From Dehalococcoidia bacterium (lineage in GTDB: Bacteria; Chloroflexota; Dehalococcoidia; JACPQF01): a stretch of DNA of 19,790 bases. Below, piece after piece: positions 14,882-19,790 of this stretch. The stretch's first letter is position 1. The number at the start of each line of letters is the position of its first letter. Location of the stretch: positions 1 through 19,790 of the forward strand of contig JAUSEJ010000038.1 of assembly GCA_030650265.1 (NCBI GenBank). Reading direction: 5' to 3'. The position numbers and the translations under genes were made by a program. The notes under the pieces were generated by a model that saw only the letters and a program-made list of their open reading frames with translations, ran no database searches and was not told where the DNA came from.

Positions 14882-15427
14882 GTGGTCAGGCTACCCGAGT
14901 TTATGTCCAAAGAGGACCTCTCCCAAGACCAGCGGCCGGTTTTCGCTACGATTGTCGAGAAACTGGGGAGGATGAGGCTACCTTTCTCCATTCTGCTGAA
15001 CAGTCCCGAAGTGGCGGGGGCAGTCTTCGACCTGGCCATGCGCTTGAAGATTCAACCCAAAGTCCCCGCTGAAGACCGCGAGACGGCAATCCTAACTGTT
15101 GCACGAGAGCTGGATTGCGAATACGAATGGTCTCAGCATGTTGAAATCGCCCTTCGTGCGGGAGTCCGGGAGGAAGTGATAGACGCCATCGCCCATCGCT
15201 GCCCTCTGGACGCCTTCACGAAGGAGCAAGCCCTGATCGTCGCCTATGTGCGGGAATTGATTCAGGGTCACCGGATATCCGATGCCACCTTTGAGGCGGC
15301 GAGGGCACGATATGGCAACGATGGCTTGACCGATCTAACCGCAAAAATGGCCATCTATGTAATGCTGACTTGCTTTTTCAATGCCTTTGGCGTAGAGGCC
15401 CCCCCGGATACGCCACTATTACCTTAG
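14882..15427 (+). CDS. Carboxymuconolactone decarboxylase (CMD)/AhpD-like family protein
   Basis: 181 residues from GTG 14882, chosen over TTG 14876 because AGGAG (14871-14875) is 6 bases from the GTG but touches the TTG. The core ETAILTVARELDCEYEWSQH then VEIALRAGV is the CMD signature. C79, E82 and H86 stand where AhpD has Cys, Cys and His, so the redox CXXC of peroxidase members is absent (Glu replaces the second Cys). Such 'YEW..H' proteins are common in degradation gene clusters and often lack a known reaction. AKMAIYVMLTCFFNAFGVEA forms the last helix. It is 48 bases ahead of rSAM-3 and probably co-transcribed with it and the TPP genes. A decarboxylase or lactone-acting role is inference from family only. 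Confidence 0.8.
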   Translation: MVRLPEFMSKEDLSQDQRPVFATIVEKLGRMRLPFSILLNSPEVAGAVFDLAMRLKIQPKVPAEDRETAILTVARELDCEYEWSQHVEIALRAGVREEVIDAIAHRCPLDAFTKEQALIVAYVRELIQGHRISDATFEAARARYGNDGLTDLTAKMAIYVMLTCFFNAFGVEAPPDTPLLP

Positions 15428-15475
15428 CATAAGTTAGATCGCGGACCATTCCCGGAACTTCAAGGAGGAAAAGAA

Positions 15476-16906
15476 GTGAGCCGAGTTGACGAACTGCAGA
15501 AGAAGTACCCGAGTCTTCCCCGCGAGATCATAGTCAAATGGGAGACCCTGAGACACGGAATAAGGGATTCCGATGTCCTCTACAAAGTGGGCCTGTGGCG
15601 ACGAGCAGCAGGAGGGTACCAAAGCCTTGACCACGGCGTGACCGCCGAGGAGATCGCGAAGCAAAGGCCCGAGTCGGTCAGGCCCGGTTATGTCCTTCTC
15701 CCGGGGCCCTATTACATGAAAAACGGGTTGGGTGCCAGAATTGAACGAGACCCCGCCAGCCCCTATCAGATTAGAGAATCCAGTCCCGGACGCTACGCCC
15801 TCTATGAGGGTGAGGATAAGATAGAAGATGTATACTTCAGCAATCCCCGTCACTGGGTGGACGATCCGGAAAATGAGCCCAGAACCAGCAGGGGCACGCC
15901 CGTAACCAGCCTGGTTACGCTAAATCGCCGCTGCTTTCAGATTGCTCCCTTGCGACACTGTGAGTATTTCGACAAGGGAATACAGTGCAAGTTCTGCAAT
16001 TACAACTCGACCCACGATCAAGCTTCCGCCATCGGCAGCAAACACGCCGTCTCCCTCAATCTGGACGAGACGCTGGAGGCCTACAAGATCCTCGGCGCCG
16101 GGGTCCGACTGATTGAAGGTCGCTATCAGAGCGGCGGCATTTCCAGCAGAGAGAAGGAGGCGAACCTTCATTTCAGGTTCGCCGAGGCCGTAGCCAAGGC
16201 CACGCCGTATACGCCACATCTCACGCTGGGTACTCAGCCGGTCTCCAAGAAGGACTTGGTGCGGCTGAGGGATACCGGACATGCCGCTATTTACTACGCG
16301 ATGGAAGTCTGGGAGCCCGAGATTTTCGCGGAAGTCTGCCCGGGGAAGAACCAGCGTGATGGATTCGAGGGCTACAAGGAAGCGTGTGAGGAGGCGGTGG
16401 AAGTGTTCGGCGTTGGTAACGTCGCCGTCAACCTGGTCGGGGGTGTGAGCCTCATGGCCGCCAGCGGGCACAAGACCTGGCAGGAATCCCGTGATTCCAT
16501 GATCGAAGCTTTGCGCTGGTTGATTAAGACCGGCGTATTTCCAACGTTCCATTGCGTTCGGTTAGGGGCAGGCTCGATATATGGCGACAACAGAGCGAAC
16601 GCGGCGAAAGTGCCGCCGACCGAGTACATACTGGATTCGGCATTGGCTCACCACGAGCTCATGAAGGAATATGGTCGCTGGGAAACGCTGGACAAGCTCC
16701 TGGCGTGTCCTCTTGATTGCCTTGCCCATTTCTACGCGGGAGAGGTCGGAATAGTGGATGTTGCCGGAAATCCCGCCAATTGGCTCAAGGACACGGTTCC
16801 TGATGATGGTAACTGGCTACTCAAGTTCATGGAGTCAACGGAGGCCACAGGCTGGCGCCCGTTCATAGTGGGGGACAGGGGACAGGGAACGCAGACCGAC
16901 CCCTGA
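15476..16906 (+). CDS. rSAM-3: radical-SAM-like protein, close paralogue of rSAM-1
   Basis: 476 residues from GTG 15476, with AAGGAGG 7 bases upstream; start MSRVDELQKKYPSLPREIIV aligns with the paralogues. C153, C162, C171 and C174 (RRCFQIAPLRHCEYF...QCKFCNYN), the Cys in AEVCPGK, and C411/C415 (CPLDC) are all at the same residue numbers as in rSAM-1. By eye about two thirds of residues are identical to rSAM-1, with patches of near-identical DNA. EGRYQSGGIS carries the GG expected near S-adenosylmethionine. The last 12 or so residues (VGDRGQGTQTDP) have no counterpart in rSAM-1 or -2 and are encoded by a GGGGGACAGGGG hairpin arm, apparently a later insertion. It lies between the CMD and TPP-enzyme genes (gaps 48 and 31 bases), probably in one operon. 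Confidence 0.75.
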   Translation: MSRVDELQKKYPSLPREIIVKWETLRHGIRDSDVLYKVGLWRRAAGGYQSLDHGVTAEEIAKQRPESVRPGYVLLPGPYYMKNGLGARIERDPASPYQIRESSPGRYALYEGEDKIEDVYFSNPRHWVDDPENEPRTSRGTPVTSLVTLNRRCFQIAPLRHCEYFDKGIQCKFCNYNSTHDQASAIGSKHAVSLNLDETLEAYKILGAGVRLIEGRYQSGGISSREKEANLHFRFAEAVAKATPYTPHLTLGTQPVSKKDLVRLRDTGHAAIYYAMEVWEPEIFAEVCPGKNQRDGFEGYKEACEEAVEVFGVGNVAVNLVGGVSLMAASGHKTWQESRDSMIEALRWLIKTGVFPTFHCVRLGAGSIYGDNRANAAKVPPTEYILDSALAHHELMKEYGRWETLDKLLACPLDCLAHFYAGEVGIVDVAGNPANWLKDTVPDDGNWLLKFMESTEATGWRPFIVGDRGQGTQTDP

Positions 16907-16918
16907 CCCCTGTCCCCC
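16870..16918 (+). repeat. GGGGGACAGGGG / CCCCTGTCCCCC hairpin at the end of rSAM-3
   Basis: A perfect 12-bp inverted repeat (16870-16881 / 16907-16918), extended inward by one mismatch and five more pairs, with a 13-base loop. The stop TGA (16904-16906) is inside. The G-rich arm contains a direct repeat of GGGGACA. It lies 19 bases before the next start codon, so it could regulate TPP-alpha translation. Its sequence looks like an inserted palindromic repeat unit. Confidence 0.6.
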
Positions 16919-16937
16919 GAATAGATGGAGGTTCGTC

Positions 16938-17453
16938 ATGATCGACAGGGGCAAGGCTCTTTGTGAGGAACTGAAGGCGGCCGGTATTCACCATCTCGTC
17001 TGGCTCCCGTGCAGCGCCACTCGCTTCATGCAGGAGGCGATACTCTCGGATCCCGGGATAAAGGTGATACGGGTCTGCCGGGAGGGAGAGGCGGTAGGCG
17101 TCTGCGTTGGCCTGCACCTGGGCGGCAAACGGGCGGCGCTGGTAGTCGAGAGCGCCGGTATGTTCGACAGCGGCAACGTCCTCAATTGGGCGGTTGGTTT
17201 GGAGATACCCATGTTGCTGTTGGTAGGCTACACTGTGCCATATCCTTCGCTCTCCTTTTTTCCCGCCTCTCAGAGGCTTCTGACAAAAGATTATAGTGAT
17301 GCTTTTCTGACTTTCTTTGGCGTCAAGTGCTATTCGCTGGATAATGACGAGGAAGTCAAAAACGTATCGCCTGCCTGCGAAGAGGCGTGGCGAACAAATA
17401 GGCCTGTGGCGCTCCTCGTCAACCGGGTAGCTGGCTCTGTTGTGGGAGCTTAG
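16938..17453 (+). CDS. TPP-dependent decarboxylase, alpha subunit (pyrimidine-binding; sulfopyruvate/phosphonopyruvate decarboxylase-like)
   Basis: 171 residues; ATG with TGGAGG 7 bases upstream. It corresponds to the N-terminal Pyr domain of TPP enzymes as a separate subunit, as in ComD of sulfopyruvate decarboxylase. REGEAVGVCVGLHLGGKRAA (48 onward) contains the Glu (E49) expected to activate the thiamine pyrimidine ring. Relatives then have a 'QNSGLGN' loop, but this one reads VVESAGMFDSGNVLNW, so substrate contacts probably differ. Likely reaction: decarboxylation (or carboligation) of a 2-oxo acid together with the beta subunit 15 bases downstream. Sulfopyruvate is not implied. Confidence 0.8.
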   Translation: MIDRGKALCEELKAAGIHHLVWLPCSATRFMQEAILSDPGIKVIRVCREGEAVGVCVGLHLGGKRAALVVESAGMFDSGNVLNWAVGLEIPMLLLVGYTVPYPSLSFFPASQRLLTKDYSDAFLTFFGVKCYSLDNDEEVKNVSPACEEAWRTNRPVALLVNRVAGSVVGA

Positions 17454-17468
17454 AGAGGTGTTTTACAG

Positions 17469-18029
17469 ATGATGGACCGGGCTGAAGTCCTCAAAGCTAT
17501 TGCCGAACGTCGCTCGAACGAGTGTGTGGTCTACACCATGGGAGCGATGCACGATTGGACCCGATTGTCGTCGAGTCCACTGGATTTTCAGGTGTCGAAA
17601 GCCATGGGCTACGCCTCCAGTGTGGGGTTAGGGCTTGCCCTCGCCCGACCGGACAAGAAGGTCATCGTACTAGACGGTGATGGCAGCCTCCTCATGAATC
17701 TTGGCACGCTGATGTCCATCGCTCACGAGTCACCAGCCAACCTCATTCACGTTGTTCTAGAGAACGGGCTCTACGATATTCCTGGAGGGGTACCGCTTCC
17801 AGCCGTTGACAAATTCAATCTATGTGCAGTTGCCAGAGGTGCGGGACTGGCCAAGGTTTTCGAGTTTCATGACCTTGATGTTTTTCGAGAGCAATTGCCG
17901 GCCTTGATGCGCGAACCCGGCCCCATATTCCTGAGTCTCCACGTCGCGCCCGGACCGAGAGAGGCGCTAAAGCTGGCTTCGGAATCCGTTCTCGCTCGCC
18001 AAATGGAAAAGGCCCTGAAACATGAGTGA
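17469..18029 (+). CDS. TPP-dependent decarboxylase, beta subunit (TPP-diphosphate-binding; ComE-like)
   Basis: 186 residues; ATG 17469, with GAGAGGTG 8 bases upstream (an in-frame ATG follows at once). It is the C-terminal PP domain of TPP enzymes: KAMGYASSVGLGLALARPDK, then VIVLDGDGSLLMNLGTLMSI and VVLENGLYDIPGG. The Mg/TPP motif GDG (70-72) to N99 has the canonical spacing. The YDIPGG tail of the motif matches the 'YxstGG' of ComE and phosphonopyruvate decarboxylases. The two subunits together rebuild one TPP decarboxylase active site at their interface. With the alpha gene 15 bases upstream they are surely one transcript. Confidence 0.85.
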   Translation: MMDRAEVLKAIAERRSNECVVYTMGAMHDWTRLSSSPLDFQVSKAMGYASSVGLGLALARPDKKVIVLDGDGSLLMNLGTLMSIAHESPANLIHVVLENGLYDIPGGVPLPAVDKFNLCAVARGAGLAKVFEFHDLDVFREQLPALMREPGPIFLSLHVAPGPREALKLASESVLARQMEKALKHE

Positions 18030-18111
18030 CTGCAGTTGATCGGTCGGCAACCGTCAGCGTAATCTGCGCCATCAGTCCTCCAGATGAAGGACGGTTCGGA
18101 CAACGTACCCG

Positions 18112-18125
18112 AGGAGATAGTCATG
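18112..18125 (+). promoter_or_regulatory. Strong ribosome binding site and ATG out of frame with the flavoprotein gene
   Basis: GAGGAG (18112-18117) stands 5 bases from ATG 18123-18125. That ATG opens MLVRDARWSLTVLQRKDG, which is out of frame with the flavoprotein ORF starting at 18172. The flavoprotein's own ATG has GGAAGG directly abutting it, which is a poor spacing. This suggests a frameshift near 18160-18172 or an unusual start arrangement. Confidence 0.45.
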
Positions 18126-18171
18126 CTAGTCAGAGATGCCCGTTGGTCGCTGACCGTCCTTCAGCGGAAGG

Positions 18172-19650
18172 ATGGTTATCGTGGGGCTTGGCGGCGCTGG
18201 AGCGGGAGCGGCGATTACGGCGCACGACCTTGGCGCTCGGGTGCTGGTGATCGAGAAGCAGCCAAGGAGCACCCATTGCACCAACACCGCCATGTCGGGA
18301 GGCGTATTCATCAACGTCTCCGCTGTCCAACAAGCCACCGCCTATATGGAAGCCCTCTGTAGAACCACGGTTGGCGGACCCGTTTGGACAGACCACAAAG
18401 TAATCGATGCCTGGGCCAGTTACTCGGCGGAGAACGTCACTTGGCTTGAATCGCTTGGCGGCAAGATTGGCCACTTTGCCACCGGTGGCACCCACGAGCA
18501 GTTGCCCGGCGCCGAATCTATCGTCCGCTACCGATTTGCCGGCTCGGGATTGGCCATGCAGCGCTTCCTTACTGCTCAAGTGGAATCGCGAGGAATCCGG
18601 ATTGTCTACGAGGCCCGGGCGAAGCATCTACTCACAAACCTCAATGGAGAGGTCGAAGGGGTGAGGGCGAAGATTGAAGCTGATGGCGGGAGTGAGTCGA
18701 CCGATATCCGGGCGCATCGGGGAGTAATCCTGACCTGTGGCGGCTTCGAGTTCGACGAAGAGATGAAGCTCAACTATCTCCGGGTCTATCCAACCCATTT
18801 CACCGGCTCCCCCGCCAACACCGGAGACGGTGTCAGGATGGCGCAAGGGGTAGGCGCCCAACTCTGGCACATGAACTGCTGCGCCGGCGACTGGGTCGCC
18901 AAGTTCCCTGATTATCCGAGCGCCTTCGTCGTGGATCTGTGGGGAGACCCATGGGTGCTCGCCCGAAGACCGTCGAGGCAGAAGGAGGGTTGGGAATGTC
19001 CCGGTTTCATCATGGTAGACCGTGACGGCAAGCGCTTTACCAGCGAGAACTACCGGTCCCACTCCACTTATTACGAGTTGGCGCTATACGATAGCCATCG
19101 CCTAATCTACCCCCGGGTCCCCTGCCACTGGATATTTGACCAGAAGAGAGCCACCGCCGGTCGGCTTTCCCACAGGATCGGGGGCGCCGCCGGTCCGGTT
19201 GGCCTTTACTCTTGGGGCGAAGATATAGAAGAGGAAGTGGCGATAGGCCGGGTAGTTCGGGCGGATAGTATCGCCGAGCTCGCTGAAAAGCTGGGATTGC
19301 CCTCGGATAGCCTGGACCGGACAGTCAGTACTTGGAATTCCTACTGTGAAGCTGGCCGGGACCCCGAATTCGCTCGTCGCCCCTCGGACCTCGTACCGCT
19401 GCGCAATCCCCCCTACTATGGCATGCGGCTCTACCCGGGCGGCCCCAACACGCAGGGCGGCCCCAGGCGCAACGAGCGAGCCCTAGTCCTGAAAACCGAC
19501 GGCCACCCGATTCCCCGGCTCTATTCGGCGGGAGAACTGGGGTCGCCGTTTGGCATGCTCTACCCCTCCGGCGGGGGCAACCTCTCCGACTGCATCGCCT
19601 TCGGCCGAATAGCCGCTGAGGGAGTCTGCCAGGAAACACCTCGCTCCTAA
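18172..19650 (+). CDS. FAD-dependent oxidoreductase (fumarate reductase/KstD-like flavoprotein); N-terminus uncertain
   Basis: 492 residues as read from ATG 18172. MVIVGLGGAGAGAAITAHDL is the Rossmann FAD-binding start (G5, G7, G10; E28 for the ribose), beginning directly at the first strand with no leader residues. ILTCGGFEFDEEM, GSPANTGDGVRMAQGVGA and the C-terminal RLYSAGELGSPFGMLYPSGG, then GNLSDCIAFGRIAAEG, are typical of the fumarate reductase/3-ketosteroid dehydrogenase/urocanate reductase superfamily. The family adds or removes hydrogens next to a carbonyl or carboxyl group. The substrate is unknown. No heme-binding CXXCH or signal peptide is seen, so it is probably cytoplasmic. It lies 142 bases after the TPP beta gene, within a pair of inverted repeats (18086-18095/18153-18162) spanning the leader. 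Confidence 0.85.
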   Translation: MVIVGLGGAGAGAAITAHDLGARVLVIEKQPRSTHCTNTAMSGGVFINVSAVQQATAYMEALCRTTVGGPVWTDHKVIDAWASYSAENVTWLESLGGKIGHFATGGTHEQLPGAESIVRYRFAGSGLAMQRFLTAQVESRGIRIVYEARAKHLLTNLNGEVEGVRAKIEADGGSESTDIRAHRGVILTCGGFEFDEEMKLNYLRVYPTHFTGSPANTGDGVRMAQGVGAQLWHMNCCAGDWVAKFPDYPSAFVVDLWGDPWVLARRPSRQKEGWECPGFIMVDRDGKRFTSENYRSHSTYYELALYDSHRLIYPRVPCHWIFDQKRATAGRLSHRIGGAAGPVGLYSWGEDIEEEVAIGRVVRADSIAELAEKLGLPSDSLDRTVSTWNSYCEAGRDPEFARRPSDLVPLRNPPYYGMRLYPGGPNTQGGPRRNERALVLKTDGHPIPRLYSAGELGSPFGMLYPSGGGNLSDCIAFGRIAAEGVCQETPRS

Positions 19651-19710
19651 TGGCTGTATTTTCTTAAAGTCGAGTAGGGCGACCAATCGGGGAATAGGGA
19701 CTAAGTACAT

Positions 19711-19790
19711 TCACCTCAGGCCTAAGGCAAAATGAATTGCCGCATCCAATTCGTCCATCTTCTCGGACCTCAGGCTGATGAGCAGGCTAC
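19711..19790 (-). CDS. Possible C-terminal end of a gene entering from the right edge
   Basis: On the minus strand the frame ending at TGA 19713-19711 is open to the right edge (25 codons, ending SEKMDELDAAIHFALGLR). The composition looks protein-like, and it would be convergent with the flavoprotein gene, leaving a 60-base gap. Too short to identify or to be sure it is coding. Confidence 0.3.
   Translation of the reverse strand, partial: SLLISLRSEKMDELDAAIHFALGLR

Noticed and set aside
16870..16918. CRISPR-like repeat
   Set aside because: Only one palindromic unit with a single internal duplication; no spaced repeat array and no cas genes.

Overview
The window reads like a metagenome-derived chromosome segment from a member of Chloroflexota (Dehalococcoidia-like). 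This is inference from several things together: a PTPS-related GT-C membrane protein next to a GT4 glycosyltransferase, an ECF sigma factor paired with a DUF5667 protein carrying a long Pro/Thr/Ser tail, a RimI with a large internal insert, a very large AAA-ATPase LuxR regulator, and a catabolic-looking cluster of crotonase, TPP enzyme, CMD and FAD oxidoreductase genes. Two promoters (TTGAGT-17-TATACT and TTTACA-17-TATACT) are of ordinary sigma-70 type, and starts are often GTG or TTG with clear Shine-Dalgarno sequences. I see no tRNA, rRNA, CRISPR array or transposase.

Left part, minus strand (1-4716). A two-gene surface polysaccharide or glycolipid unit (GT4 glycosyltransferase, then a multi-spanning membrane protein cut by the left edge) has its own promoter at 2873-2901. 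Upstream of it, in the same direction, lies a broken ECF-sigma/DUF5667 pair. The sigma gene is frameshifted at a run of six G. The DUF5667 gene has an in-frame TGA exactly where the family has a cysteine, and a second frameshift before its low-complexity tail. The ATGA overlap between the two genes is intact, so the lesions are either recent or sequencing errors.

Middle part, plus strand (4857-9729). These are single genes: a RimI-type N-acetyltransferase, a crotonase-fold protein lacking both classical hydratase glutamates, and a 1012-residue ATP-binding LuxR-family regulator whose stop codon lies in a perfect palindrome just upstream of the next gene.

Right part, plus strand (9818-19650), is the most unusual region. 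Three paralogous, probably radical-SAM proteins (rSAM-1, -2, -3) share an atypical CX8CX8CX2C cysteine pattern instead of CX3CX2C, and a conserved C-terminal CX3C pair. They are interleaved with an orphan family-5 lipoprotein solute-binding protein and a carboxymuconolactone-decarboxylase-family protein. They are followed by a split TPP-dependent decarboxylase (sulfopyruvate/phosphonopyruvate decarboxylase-like alpha and beta subunits) and a fumarate reductase/KstD-like flavoprotein. A short ORF at 14726-14776 looks like the remnant of a fourth rSAM copy. The gene content suggests an uptake-and-degradation (or remodelling) island for one organic substrate, with the LuxR protein as candidate regulator. 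The substrate cannot be read from the sequence. Several genes here end in strong hairpins that contain their own stop codons.
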